NCBI RefSeq assembly: GCF_000715495.1
Contig: NZ_JNLX01000183.1
Coordinates: 25,575 to 89,574 of the forward strand
DNA: 64,000 bases
From: Hymenobacter sp. IS2118
GTDB taxonomy: Bacteria > Bacteroidota > Bacteroidia > Cytophagales > Hymenobacteraceae
Direction: 5' to 3'
In this document: positions 27,872 through 36,741 of the stretch, in pieces
Layout: each line of letters opens with the position of its first letter
How positions within the stretch are numbered: position 1 is the first letter of the stretch
Notes under the pieces: model-generated
What the model saw: only the letters and a program-made list of their open reading frames with translations
Databases searched by the model: none
Told to the model about the DNA's origin: nothing
Program-made: the position numbers and the translations under genes

Positions 27872-28912
27872 CTAGTTGTTGGACCGGGTACTGATAGTGG
27901 CGTTGAGCGTGTTGCCCGACACCGACTGGTTAAATTCATAGATAGCAGGCACGTTCGGGATTCCGGCCACGCGGTAAGGAACCGCCCCGCCGTAGGCGCC
28001 GATGTTGCCGCCGCTCTCGCCTGTTCCAGTGGCCGGGCTGCCCGCTTTTAGCTGAAATGCTCCGTCGGTGGAAGCCGTGCCACCCACGAAAATGGCCGAA
28101 GGCGAAACGTTCTGCTGGTTATTGTTGGCCGTGCCAAACTGCGGACCGCCACTGATGTTATAGCTGGTCACGTTGTTGCGCTTGTTGAACGTGGCAGTAG
28201 CGGAGGTGTAGGTTAGAATATTGTTTTTGATGACGGCGTTGTCTACGTCAATGGTGTAACCATTATTCCCCGTCAGGTCACCGATGACGTTGTTAGCAAT
28301 GATGATGTTATTCATATTACTATACTGTCCCGATGCAGTGTTGATACTAGCGAAGGCAAGAATGTTGCTGCTGATGCTGATGTTGCTGACAGTCGTGCTT
28401 GAGCCGGGATAGAATGAGATACCGCCAGATTCGAAGTAATTCTGACGCACTAGTACGTTGCTTACGGAAACAGTAGCACCAGTGGTAATATTATAGCCGA
28501 TGTAGGTTGTGGTGAGCTTGTTGCGCTCTACCACCACGTCGCTGGCCGTGATGCCCATTGTGCTGATGTCGCAGCCCGTGATGCGGGAGCCAGTACTACC
28601 CACTCCAAACTGTACTGTGCCCACCAACGACTCTGCAGCGGTGAGCTGCAGGCCCGGATTCTGGGCCAGGAAGTAACCGTTGCCGATGATAGTGAGCCGC
28701 TTGGTAGAGTTCAGACTACCATAGCTGATGCCGCTGGGCTCCAGGTAGATAATGTCGCCGTTGCTGGCCGCGTCGTGGGCGGCTTGCAGAGTAGTGTAGA
28801 TACTAGTCCCCGTGATGCCGGTATTATTTACCCGGCGGATGGTTTGGGCTTGGCCAGTGAGGGCGGTGGCCACGGCCAGCACCAAGAGGAAAGTGGTGAA
28901 AAGACTTTTCAT
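27872..28912 (-). CDS. Secreted right-handed beta-helix repeat protein
   Basis: The product is 346 aa with a signal peptide (TTFLLVLAVATALTGQAQ). The opening TLQAAHDAASNGDIIYLEP is typical of secreted parallel beta-helix proteins of the pectate-lyase superfold. It is followed by short strand repeats rich in N, I and V (SNISISSNI, NIIIANNVIG, NAVIKNNIL). The end has GSPATGTGESGGNIGAYGG, also seen in this group. There is no T9SS domain and no visible catalytic motif, so an enzymatic role cannot be claimed. It is the first gene of a unit with the giant T9SS gene (gap 45 nt) and the PID-CTERM gene. Confidence 0.82.
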   Translation of the reverse strand: MKSLFTTFLLVLAVATALTGQAQTIRRVNNTGITGTSIYTTLQAAHDAASNGDIIYLEPSGISYGSLNSTKRLTIIGNGYFLAQNPGLQLTAAESLVGTVQFGVGSTGSRITGCDISTMGITASDVVVERNKLTTTYIGYNITTGATVSVSNVLVRQNYFESGGISFYPGSSTTVSNISISSNILAFASINTASGQYSNMNNIIIANNVIGDLTGNNGYTIDVDNAVIKNNILTYTSATATFNKRNNVTSYNISGGPQFGTANNNQQNVSPSAIFVGGTASTDGAFQLKAGSPATGTGESGGNIGAYGGAVPYRVAGIPNVPAIYEFNQSVSGNTLNATISTRSNN

Positions 28913-29386
28913 GGGAAGCAGGGAAAATGGGTTGATGGAAAAAAAAGTGAAATTAAAAACACAAATACTTTATTAACAATGCTTTATGCAAGAAAAAAGT
29001 AGCCGCTCTGCCGCTGCCTGGCTTCAACCAAAGCCTGGCTTTTTCCATCACCCGTTTCCTGCTTTTCCCGCCCCTGCTATTTCTGTGCTATTTTTCAAAT
29101 AATAAGTTGTGTTTGAGGAGAGGTAAACTTACTAAATTATTTATATATTATCAATGACTTATTCAAAATATTTAATATCTATACATTCGGTCATGACAGG
29201 AGTGATTCCGGAGAGCTGGTTCCAGCTCAACCGTACTTTTTGCTGAGCGGGCCGCTGCCGCACTGCTTTGCTGTGGCTTCGGTGGCCCGCCCTGCCGGAC
29301 CGGGGGCCGCAAACCAGCAGCCAAGCCCCTGGTGTACCTTTGTGCCTGCTCTGGGGAAATTCTCCCGGACGTTTTTCCTCCTACCC
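28913..29386. other. Divergent intergenic region, AT-rich
   Basis: It separates the surface operon (-) from ruvX (+). The part 28930-29200 is strongly AT-rich compared with its GC-rich surroundings and should hold the operon promoter. I found no exact TAnnTTTG on the reverse strand, only near forms such as TATTTTG and TATTTG. The ruvX promoter lies at 29335. Confidence 0.5.
29335..29342 (+). promoter_or_regulatory. -7 element for ruvX
   Basis: TACCTTTG exactly matches TAnnTTTG and lies 44 nt before the ATG at 29387. It argues against an upstream start at 29240. Confidence 0.6.
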
Positions 29387-29824
29387 ATGGGCCGCATTCT
29401 TGCCATCGACTACGGAAACAAGCGCGTGGGGCTGGCCGTCACCGACCCGCTGTGTATGATTGCCTCGCCGCTCGAAACGATTCATAGCCAGGACCTGGTG
29501 GCGTATGTGCTGGCCTACCACCGGCGCGAGCCGCTGCGGGCCGTGGTGGTGGGCATGCCGCGCACGCTGCTCAACGAGCCCACCGACGTGACCAGCGCCG
29601 TGGTGGGCCTGATGCGCCGCCTGCGCCGTGAGCTGCCCGAGCTGCCCGTGCACGAGCTCGACGAGCGGTTTACCTCGCGCATGGCCCATGCCACTATGCT
29701 GGCTGGCGGCCTGGGCCAAAAAGCCCGGCGCGACAAAGCCACCGTCGACCGTATCAGTGCGGCCATTATTCTGCAGTCGTTCCTGGAATCGCCGGCAGGT
29801 CAGCAGCTTATCGTCGTTGGCTGA
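29387..29824 (+). CDS. ruvX: Holliday junction resolvase-like RuvX/YqgF
   Basis: The protein (145 aa) has the RNase H-like YqgF fold. It starts with GRILAIDYGNKRVGLAVTD, whose Asp is the first conserved acidic residue. VVGMPRTLLN and LDERFTS (second acidic site) follow, then a C-terminal helix with KATVDRISAAIILQSFLE containing the last conserved Asp. The family acts in the cytoplasm in processing the 5' end of pre-16S rRNA and has been proposed to resolve recombination junctions. Length is normal. ATG 29387 is supported by the conserved N-terminus and a -7 element 44 nt upstream. The peptide deformylase gene follows 97 nt downstream on the same strand. Confidence 0.93.
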   Translation: MGRILAIDYGNKRVGLAVTDPLCMIASPLETIHSQDLVAYVLAYHRREPLRAVVVGMPRTLLNEPTDVTSAVVGLMRRLRRELPELPVHELDERFTSRMAHATMLAGGLGQKARRDKATVDRISAAIILQSFLESPAGQQLIVVG

Positions 29825-29921
29825 AAACCGTTAGTGCCTTGTCGATTGCAAATCCCCTCGCTTCAATTTTACTCTATTGCCAGCTAGCAGCTAACTCCTG
29901 AGAGCTAAAAGATTTTCAAAG

Positions 29922-30521
29922 ATGATTTATTCCATTGTCGCCATTGGCGACCCCGTGCTCAAAACCAAAGCCAAAAACCTGGCGCCCGATTTAGCGCCCG
30001 CCGACCTGCAGCAGCTCATTGCTGATATGTTCGAAACCATGTATTATGCCCACGGCGTGGGCCTGGCGGCGCCGCAGATTGGCAAGGCCGTGCGGCTGTT
30101 TGTCATGGACTCGGGCCCGATGGTGGAAGTGGACGAGGAAGACCGGGAGGAAGGAGAAGTGCTGGAAGCACCCATCAAACGCGCGTTTATCAACCCCGTG
30201 ATGGTGAGTGAAACCGGCGAAATGTGGGGTTTCGAGGAAGGCTGCCTGAGCATTCCGGGCGTGCGGGAGCTGGTGAACCGCAACGCCGACATCGTGCTGC
30301 GCTACGAGGACGAAAACCGGCAGGTGCACGAGGAAGCTTTCAGCGGCATGGCCGCCCGCATTATTCAGCACGAGTACGACCACCTGGAAGGCGTGCTGTT
30401 CACCGACAAGCTGTCGGCCTTCAAAAAGCAGCTGCTGAAGGGTAAGCTGGCCCGCATCAGCAAGGGCGACGTGAAGCACGACTACCGCATGCGGTTTGCC
30501 GGCGAGGGCAAGCGCCGGTAG
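29922..30521 (+). CDS. def: Peptide deformylase
   Basis: The 199-aa cytoplasmic metalloenzyme removes the formyl group from the N-terminal Met of new proteins. All three family motifs are present: GVGLAAPQIG (from Gly45), EEGCLSIPG with the metal-binding Cys108, and QHEYDHLEG with His150, Glu151 and His154. An acidic insert (EVDEEDREEGEVLEA) lies between the first two motifs, as in many Bacteroidota deformylases. It follows ruvX on the same strand and probably shares its transcript. Confidence 0.96.
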   Translation: MIYSIVAIGDPVLKTKAKNLAPDLAPADLQQLIADMFETMYYAHGVGLAAPQIGKAVRLFVMDSGPMVEVDEEDREEGEVLEAPIKRAFINPVMVSETGEMWGFEEGCLSIPGVRELVNRNADIVLRYEDENRQVHEEAFSGMAARIIQHEYDHLEGVLFTDKLSAFKKQLLKGKLARISKGDVKHDYRMRFAGEGKRR

Positions 30522-30525
30522 GGAT

Positions 30526-30570
30526 GCAAGCGGCAAGCCATAAGCGCCACGCTTGCCGCTTGCCGCTTGC
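30526..30570. repeat. Inverted repeat after def
   Basis: GCAAGCGGCAAGC (30526-30538) pairs with GCTTGCCGCTTGC (30551-30563), and a second partial copy of the right arm ends at 30570. There is no T-run, so it may be a REP-like hairpin or a weak terminator. Confidence 0.55.
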
Positions 30571-30604
30571 AGTTGAATACTTGAATTCCGCGTACCTTTT
30601 GGGC

Positions 30605-31582
30605 GTGAAAAAGTATCTCCTTCTGCTGCTGGTTTGCCTGCCGCTGCTCTTCCTGGCCCGCCAGGCGCAGGCGTGGGGGTTTTTTGGGCACCGGCTGCTG
30701 AACCGGCTGGCCGTGTACACGCTGCCGCCGGCCATGGTGGGCTTTTACAAGGCCAATATCGAGTACCTGACCGCCAACGCTACCCGGCCCGACTCGCGGC
30801 GCACGGTGGTGCCCGGCGAGGCGCCCAAGCACTTCCTCGATGTGGACCGCTACGGCGACAGCGCGGAGTTTAAGATGCCCCGCCGCTACGCCGATGCCAT
30901 CGCCCGCTACACCGAGGATTCGCTGCTGCGCCACGGCATTGTGCCCTGGAACGTGGTGACGATGAAAAACCAGCTCACCGCCGCTTTTAAGGCCCGCGAC
31001 ACCGACCGTATTATGCGCCTCTCGGCCGACATGGGCCACTACATTGCCGATGCCTGCGTGCCGCTGCACACCACCAAAAACTACAACGGCCAGCTCACCG
31101 GCCAGCGCGGCATTCACGGCCTGTGGGAGTCGCGCCTGCCCGAGCTGCTGAGCACCGATTACGACCTGTTTACGGGCAAAGCCAAGTATCTCGACAACCC
31201 CAGCGACGCCATTTGGGGCGCCGTTATCCGCTCGCACGCGGCCGTGGATTCGGTGTTGCGCTTCGAGAAAGAGGTGACGGCCCAATTTCCCGAGGACCAG
31301 AAGTTCGGCTACGAGCAGCGCGGTACCCAAACCATTCGCACGTATTCGCGCGAATTCAGCCGGGCCTACCACGGCAAGCTCAACGGCCAGGTAGAGCGCC
31401 AGATGCGCTATGCCGCCGCGCTCATCGGCGACTTCTGGTTTACGTGCTGGGTAGATGGCGGCTCCCCGGATTTGAGCAAAATGCCCCGCACGCCCTCCGA
31501 AAACGAGCAGCAGCGCCTGGAACGCGAAGCCAAAGAAACCGCCGCCGCCCCAATAACCACCGCGCCCGGCCACGACGAATAG
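30605..31582 (+). CDS. Zinc-dependent phospholipase C/S1-P1 nuclease-like exported protein
   Basis: The product is 325 aa from GTG 30605. The signal peptide KKYLLLLLVCLPLLFLARQAQA is followed at once by the mature start WGFFGHRLLNRLAV. A Trp near the mature N-terminus plus later His/Asp residues (HFLDVDRYGD, DMGHYIADACVPLHT, GIHGLWES) is the layout of the zinc phospholipase C/P1 nuclease fold, where the mature N-terminal Trp and scattered His/Asp bind zinc. Substrate cannot be told; phospholipid or nucleic acid are possible. The open frame reaches back to 30524, but that part overlaps an inverted repeat and precedes the signal peptide. A TACCTTTT sequence at 30593-30600 is a near match to the -7 element, which would make the message almost leaderless. 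Confidence 0.75.
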   Translation: MKKYLLLLLVCLPLLFLARQAQAWGFFGHRLLNRLAVYTLPPAMVGFYKANIEYLTANATRPDSRRTVVPGEAPKHFLDVDRYGDSAEFKMPRRYADAIARYTEDSLLRHGIVPWNVVTMKNQLTAAFKARDTDRIMRLSADMGHYIADACVPLHTTKNYNGQLTGQRGIHGLWESRLPELLSTDYDLFTGKAKYLDNPSDAIWGAVIRSHAAVDSVLRFEKEVTAQFPEDQKFGYEQRGTQTIRTYSREFSRAYHGKLNGQVERQMRYAAALIGDFWFTCWVDGGSPDLSKMPRTPSENEQQRLEREAKETAAAPITTAPGHDE

Positions 31583-31714
31583 GCCGGGATGAGTACTCCT
31601 GGCTATTTTAATTTAGTCACCAAACCCAGCCGTCGGCCAACGATGCTCAACAACCCGTGCCGGGTTCACGGCGTACAGCAAGCCGCTTCGTCCAAAATGC
31701 TTTTTTTGAATCTT

Positions 31715-34024
31715 ATGCTGAAATTTTTACCGCGCACCGTTGCGCTTTGGGCGTTGGTATGCCTGCTCTCTTTTCAGGCGCAGGCCCAACGTGTGGGCCT
31801 CGTGCTGAGCGGTGGCGGGGCCAAGGGCCTGGCCCACGTGGGCGTGCTGAAGCAGCTCGAAAAAAACAACATCCCTATCGATTATATCGTGGGTACCAGC
31901 ATGGGAGCCGTTATTGGCGGCATGTACGCGGCGGGCTACTCGCCCAATGAGATTGAGCAGATTGTGCTCAGCGAAGAATTTCAGCGCTGGACTTCGGGCA
32001 AGCCACTGGAAAACAAGACGTTCAATTTTCTGACTGCGGAGCCGTCCCCGTCGGCGCTGCGCCTGGGCATTGCCATCGACTCCACGTTTCAGGCGCGGGT
32101 GAGCACCAGCCTGGTCAACGACCTCAACCTCAACCTGGCCCTGGCGCGCCTGCTAGCCCCGGCTTCGGCCAGCAGCAACTACGATTTTGACAAGCTGTTC
32201 GTGCCCTTCCGGTGCATGGCGTCGGAAGTATTTACCCGGCAGCTGGTGGAGCAAAAAAGCGGCTCGCTCTCCGACGCCATTCGCAACTCCATGGCGTTTC
32301 CGCTGGCGTTCCGGCCCATTCGCAACCTCAACGGTAAGTACTATTTCGACGGCGCGGTGTACGACAACTTCCCCACCAGCACAATGAAAAAGACCTTCGC
32401 CCCCGACATCATCATCGGGGTGAACGTGGGCGACGTGGCCTTCAAAAAATACCCTAAAAACGACGACGCGCTGCTGGCCAGCACGGTAGCATTTCTGGGC
32501 ACCAGCGTGGCCGACACCAGTAGCATGGGTCGCAACGGCATCTACATTCAGCCCGACCTGGACGGCATGGGGGTGGGCGATTTTGAGCGAGTGGCCGAGT
32601 TCATTGCCGAGGGCGACACGGCCGTCTTGCGCGAGATGAACCTAATCAAGCAGCGCATTGGCCGCCGTATCGATTCGGTGGACCTGCAAAAGCGGCGGCT
32701 GGCGTTTCAGGCCCTGGCACCCCGGCCCCGCTTTATTGACGTGCGCGTGAATGGCCTGCGACCCGACCAAAACGAGTACGCGGCGCGCTTCTTCCGGCGC
32801 TCGGGTAGCGACTACTCGCTCGACGACATTGAGGAAGGGTATTACCGTTTGGCTTCAGACGATTATTTCAAGAACATATACCCGCGTATCCGCTACGACG
32901 TGGCCCGCAAGGGCTACATTTTTAGTGTGGACGCGCAACGCAACAATAACGTGAGCACCGAGGTGGGATTCGTGCTCAGCAACCGGCCCATCGACAATAT
33001 CTACTTTGGCCTGGAGTACCGCTATTTGCGCCGCCTGCTCTACACCGCCTCGGCCGATGTGAGCCTGGGCCGCTTCTACAACGGCGCGCGCGGGTCGTTC
33101 CGCGTTAGCGTGCCGGCTAAGCTGCCGTTTTTCATCGAGCCCGAAGTTATCTACAATCAGTGGGACTACCAGAACAAGGGCGGCCTGCTCGGACGCAACG
33201 TGCTCAATGCCCAGGTGCGGCAGCAGGATACCAAGCTGGGCACGCAGTTCGGCATCAGCCCCAACTACCGCAGCCGCCTGCTACTCGACGTGGCCGCATT
33301 CGTAACCAAGGATGAATACACTAATTCCAACGAGCTGACCACGGCAGACGTGCTGGACGCCACGGTGTTTCGGGGCGGTACGGCGGCGCTGCGAATGGCG
33401 CGCAATACGCTGAACCGCAAGCAGTACTCTACCACGGGCCACCGTTACGTATACACGGTGCGTGGCGTCACGGGCACGGCCACTTATACGCCCGGCTCTA
33501 CGGCCGAGCAGCTTGGTGGCAGGCAGAGCCGCGAGTGGCTGCAGTTCCGGGCTACGGCCGAGCGGTATTTCCCGTTGAAGAACGAGCGCCACAGCTGGGG
33601 CTACTTCCTGGAGCTGATGGCCAGCAGTCAGCCCACCTTCTCGACCTATCGCTCGTCGCAAACCACGGCGCCGGTATTTGCCCCGCTGCCCGATTCGCGC
33701 ACCATGTTCCTGGACAGCTACCGCTCATCGCGCTACGCGGCGGCCGGTCTGCGCTATATCCAGCCCTTTCTCAAAAAGCTGGAGTGGCGCACCGAAGCCT
33801 TCATTCACGTCAATGCCCAGCCGTTGAAACAGGGCGAATTCCAGACGGCCACGCGGCGCTCCGGTTTGGAGCGACCCCGCTTCACGGGCAGTACCGGCCT
33901 TATTCTGCAAACGCCGGTGGGCCCATTGGCCGTTCACGGCCGTTTTTACGACGACTCGGCAGAGCGGTTCAGTATTTATGGCCACCTGGGCTTCCTGCTG
34001 TTCCGGAGCCGGGCCCTGGAATAA
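31715..34024 (+). CDS. Patatin-like phospholipase with C-terminal outer-membrane barrel (PlpD-like)
   Basis: The product is 769 aa with a signal peptide (ALWALVCLLSFQAQAQ). The patatin domain follows directly: oxyanion loop GGGAKG (33-38), nucleophile Ser62 in GTSMG and catalytic Asp212 in YFDGAVYDNFP. A POTRA-like segment (about residues 340-420, FIDVRVNGLRPDQNEYAARF) comes next, then a BamA/D15-type beta-barrel to the C-terminus (about 450-769). This matches type Vd secretion (PlpD of Pseudomonas), where the barrel presents a lipase at the outer membrane; related proteins are common in Bacteroidota. ATG 31715 was chosen because it leads straight into the signal peptide; the frame is open from 31589. 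Confidence 0.9.
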   Translation: MLKFLPRTVALWALVCLLSFQAQAQRVGLVLSGGGAKGLAHVGVLKQLEKNNIPIDYIVGTSMGAVIGGMYAAGYSPNEIEQIVLSEEFQRWTSGKPLENKTFNFLTAEPSPSALRLGIAIDSTFQARVSTSLVNDLNLNLALARLLAPASASSNYDFDKLFVPFRCMASEVFTRQLVEQKSGSLSDAIRNSMAFPLAFRPIRNLNGKYYFDGAVYDNFPTSTMKKTFAPDIIIGVNVGDVAFKKYPKNDDALLASTVAFLGTSVADTSSMGRNGIYIQPDLDGMGVGDFERVAEFIAEGDTAVLREMNLIKQRIGRRIDSVDLQKRRLAFQALAPRPRFIDVRVNGLRPDQNEYAARFFRRSGSDYSLDDIEEGYYRLASDDYFKNIYPRIRYDVARKGYIFSVDAQRNNNVSTEVGFVLSNRPIDNIYFGLEYRYLRRLLYTASADVSLGRFYNGARGSFRVSVPAKLPFFIEPEVIYNQWDYQNKGGLLGRNVLNAQVRQQDTKLGTQFGISPNYRSRLLLDVAAFVTKDEYTNSNELTTADVLDATVFRGGTAALRMARNTLNRKQYSTTGHRYVYTVRGVTGTATYTPGSTAEQLGGRQSREWLQFRATAERYFPLKNERHSWGYFLELMASSQPTFSTYRSSQTTAPVFAPLPDSRTMFLDSYRSSRYAAAGLRYIQPFLKKLEWRTEAFIHVNAQPLKQGEFQTATRRSGLERPRFTGSTGLILQTPVGPLAVHGRFYDDSAERFSIYGHLGFLLFRSRALE

Positions 34025-34027
34025 GAA

Positions 34028-34855
34028 CTATTCCGGCTGCGCGGTGGGGTACTGTGGGGGCTCCTCGGCGTGGGGCGAACGGGGCGTTGCCTCGCAGCCC
34101 GCGACGATGGCGCAGGCCAGCTCCTGCTCGTGGTGGTAGCGCAGGAACAGCACCGTGGCCAGCCACGTAGCGCCCATCGGGGCCACGAAATACAGCCATA
34201 GACCCTGGTAATCGGTCGCCACTACGGCCGAGGCCAGCGAGCGGGCTGGGTTCAGGCTCATGCCCGAATACGGCGTTTCGACCAGAATAAACAGCCCGAT
34301 AAGGCCTCCAATCAGCCAGCCAGTGGCTGTTTTCAGGCGCGGGTGATGCAGGGCCAGCAGCATCGTGCCCATCATGATAAACGAGATAAGGAATTCGGCC
34401 AGGAAAGCCACGCCCGACCCCGCCGGCCCCGGCTTAGTGGTGACGTAGTGCACCGCCGGGTGCGCGTAGTACGGCCCCAGCACCTGCGCCCACAGCCAGG
34501 CACTGCCCAGGCCGCCCAGCACCTGCGCCAGCCCGTACCACAGCGCATCGGCCAACCGGATTTTGCCCAGCTGCCAGAACGCCAGCGTCACGGCCGGGTT
34601 GATATGGGCGCCGGACTGCTTCCCCCACGGGGAGTACACGATGGCCACGACGACCAGACTCATGCAAATGCCCAGCAGCCCGCGCCGCAGAACGTCGGCA
34701 CCGGCCAGCGCCTGGCACACCGGCGAAGCCGGATGCTCCATCGCCACCGTAAACAAGCTGCCACAAGCCATGAAAAATGCCAGCCCCGCTGCTTCGGCTG
34801 CATAATGACGCCAGTGGCAGCGGAAGGCAACACGTAATTCGAGGGCAAGCGACAT
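34028..34855 (-). CDS. MIP/aquaporin family channel
   Basis: The product is a 275-aa membrane protein with about six membrane segments and the two half-helix NPA motifs of aquaporins: SGAHINPAVTLAF (NPA 86-88) and SGMSLNPARSLAS (NPA 202-204). It conducts water or small neutral solutes across the inner membrane. I cannot separate water from glycerol selectivity by reading alone. The C-terminal ~35 residues are polar and may be cytoplasmic. It is convergent with the patatin gene, with only 3 nt between the stop codons, and there is no operon partner. Confidence 0.92.
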   Translation of the reverse strand: MSLALELRVAFRCHWRHYAAEAAGLAFFMACGSLFTVAMEHPASPVCQALAGADVLRRGLLGICMSLVVVAIVYSPWGKQSGAHINPAVTLAFWQLGKIRLADALWYGLAQVLGGLGSAWLWAQVLGPYYAHPAVHYVTTKPGPAGSGVAFLAEFLISFIMMGTMLLALHHPRLKTATGWLIGGLIGLFILVETPYSGMSLNPARSLASAVVATDYQGLWLYFVAPMGATWLATVLFLRYHHEQELACAIVAGCEATPRSPHAEEPPQYPTAQPE

Positions 34856-34925
34856 AGGAAGCTACAACGCACCCGGCGGGCAAATGGCTACAATTAAGTA
34901 AACACGCACAAGTAAGCGTGGTTTC

Positions 34926-34995
34926 GCGCAGCCGAGGCTTCTTGCGTGCTTGGTTGACTGGTGCGAGCGAGATGCCTCGGCTGCGCTCGGCATGA
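34926..34995. repeat. REP-like palindrome, family A (partial)
   Basis: The right arm GCCTCGGCTGCGCTCGGCATGA (34974-34995) matches the family A arm at 19548. The left arm keeps only GCGCAGCCGAGGC (34926-34938). The spacer holds a GTGCGAGCGAGATGCC segment also present in inverted form at 19491-19567. Confidence 0.7.
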
Positions 34996-35223
34996 CCAAA
35001 CTCAATACGGTCACTAACACGTTCACTGTATTCGTGGCAAAGGCCCATAACGTGAGAGCGATTTAGTTAAGGCGTAAACTGTTTAGCAGGTTATGAACAG
35101 TCGCTTGCAATACCTAAAGCCAAGGCTTCACAGGTTGCTTGCTGAGCCGTAGCGTGCCCTGTTTTTCGTTTCTTGCGGAAACTCCTAAGCAGTGGGGCAA
35201 AAGTAACCGCAGCAAAAAAGCGG

Positions 35224-35311
35224 GTCATGCTGAGCTTGCCGAAGCCTCTCTACCGCACCGTTGGAGTTGTTCAACGAGGCGGTAGAGAGGCTTCGACAAG
35301 CTCAGCATGAC
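35224..35311. repeat. REP-like palindrome, family B
   Basis: Inverted arms of 33 bp (35224-35256 and 35279-35311) have one mismatch and start GTCATGCTGAGCTTGCCGAA. The same arms recur at 56642-56731. Confidence 0.85.
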
Positions 35312-35499
35312 GGTTAAAATCCAATACGATTACTTATGCACACCTGCTTAATGATAAGTGGAACCGAGGACTGCTACATTGCCCGGCTGGTTGCGGAGAG
35401 CAGGACGGAGTAGCCAGCGCGGGCCCTTAGTTACCGCGCGGCGCTCGCAATGACCGGCGTAGCCCGTAACTTCACAGTCCCATTCCCATCCTTGCTTTT

Positions 35500-36705
35500 A
35501 TGTCACATTACCACCGCCTTGGCCAGATTCCGCGCAAGCGCCACACCCAGTTTCGCCAGCCCGATGGCACGCTGTATTCGGAGCAGCTGGTGGGTACGCT
35601 GGGGTTTCACGGTGTGTCGTCGCTGCTCTACCACGTGCATCCGCCCACCCAGATTAAGCACGTGGGCCAGCCCAAACCCTACGCGCCCAAGCTGCTGAAG
35701 GACCGGCCGCTGCAGCCCGAACACCTGCGCACCCTGGCCCAGACCAGCACCGGCGGCGACTACCTCGCCGCCCGCCAAACGCTGCTCGGCAACGCCGATG
35801 TGACCATGAGCATCTGCAACCCCACTGACCGGCGGATGGATTATTACTACAAGAACGCCCAGGCCGACGAGGTGATTTTCGTGCACGAAGGCCGGGGCGA
35901 GCTGTGGAGCCAGATGGGCAAAGTGCCTTTCGAGCCTGGCGACTACGTGGTGGTGCCGCGCACGGTCATTCACCAGCTGCATTTTGAGGAAGGCCCCGTG
36001 CGGCTGATGATAATCGAGTCGTTCAGCCCGGTAGAAACGGTGCGGCGCTACCGCAACCACTTCGGCCAGCTGCTGGAGCACTCGCCCTATTGCGAGCGCG
36101 ACATGCGCCCGCCGAGCGAGCTTGTTACCGGGGATTTTCCGGAGGGCGATTACTTGGTGTACACTAAAAAGGAAGGTCTGCTGCACGAGCTGACGTATGC
36201 GCATTCGCCGTTCGACGTGGTGGGCTGGGATGGGTATTTCTACCCCTACGCCTTCAGTATCCACGATTTTGAGCCAATAACCGGCCGGCTACACCAGCCG
36301 CCGCCCGTGCACCAGACGTTTGAGGGGCACAACTACGTTATCTGCTCGTTTGTGCCGCGGCTGTTCGACTACCACCCGCTCAGCATTCCGGCGCCCTACA
36401 ACCATTCCAACGTCGATTCGGACGAGGTGCTGTATTACGTGGCCGGCAATTTCATGTCGCGCAAGGGCGTCGATTTGGCCTCGCTCACCTGGCACCCCAC
36501 TGGCCTGCCGCACGGCCCGCACCCTGGCACAGTAGAGGCGAGCATCGGCAAAACCGAAACCCACGAGCTGGCCGTGATGCTCGATACCTTTCGTCCGCTC
36601 TATCTCACGGAAGCGGCTTTGCCTTATATTGATGCCCGGTACCCCATGAGCTGGAACCCGGGTTTCGTGCCCGACCCACCCCGCGCGGCCGATATGATGG
36701 ATTAA
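35500..36705 (+). CDS. hmgA: Homogentisate 1,2-dioxygenase
   Basis: The product is 401 aa. It is an iron-dependent ring-cleaving dioxygenase of tyrosine/phenylalanine breakdown, turning homogentisate into maleylacetoacetate in the cytoplasm. Visible family features are two cupin-like halves (ADEVIFVHEGRGEL, FEPGDYVVVPRTVIHQL), the iron-site region PYNHSNVDSDEVLYY, and the late HPTGLPHGPHPG motif. It is shorter than human HGD (about 445 aa), as is usual for this bacterial branch. Other genes of the pathway (fumarylacetoacetase, HPPD) are not in the window. ATG 35500 precedes the conserved YHRLGQIPRKRHTQF opening. Confidence 0.93.
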   Translation: MSHYHRLGQIPRKRHTQFRQPDGTLYSEQLVGTLGFHGVSSLLYHVHPPTQIKHVGQPKPYAPKLLKDRPLQPEHLRTLAQTSTGGDYLAARQTLLGNADVTMSICNPTDRRMDYYYKNAQADEVIFVHEGRGELWSQMGKVPFEPGDYVVVPRTVIHQLHFEEGPVRLMIIESFSPVETVRRYRNHFGQLLEHSPYCERDMRPPSELVTGDFPEGDYLVYTKKEGLLHELTYAHSPFDVVGWDGYFYPYAFSIHDFEPITGRLHQPPPVHQTFEGHNYVICSFVPRLFDYHPLSIPAPYNHSNVDSDEVLYYVAGNFMSRKGVDLASLTWHPTGLPHGPHPGTVEASIGKTETHELAVMLDTFRPLYLTEAALPYIDARYPMSWNPGFVPDPPRAADMMD

Positions 36706-36741
36706 CCCGCTGCCCAACCCGCCAACTTTATATTTAATGTC

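Larger units (their letters stand above)
34856..35499. other. Intergenic region with two palindromic repeats
   Basis: This 640-bp region holds a decayed family A repeat (34926-34995) and an intact family B repeat (35224-35311). No ORF with coding character was found. The promoter of the homogentisate dioxygenase should lie near the right end, but no exact -7 element is visible. Confidence 0.6.
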
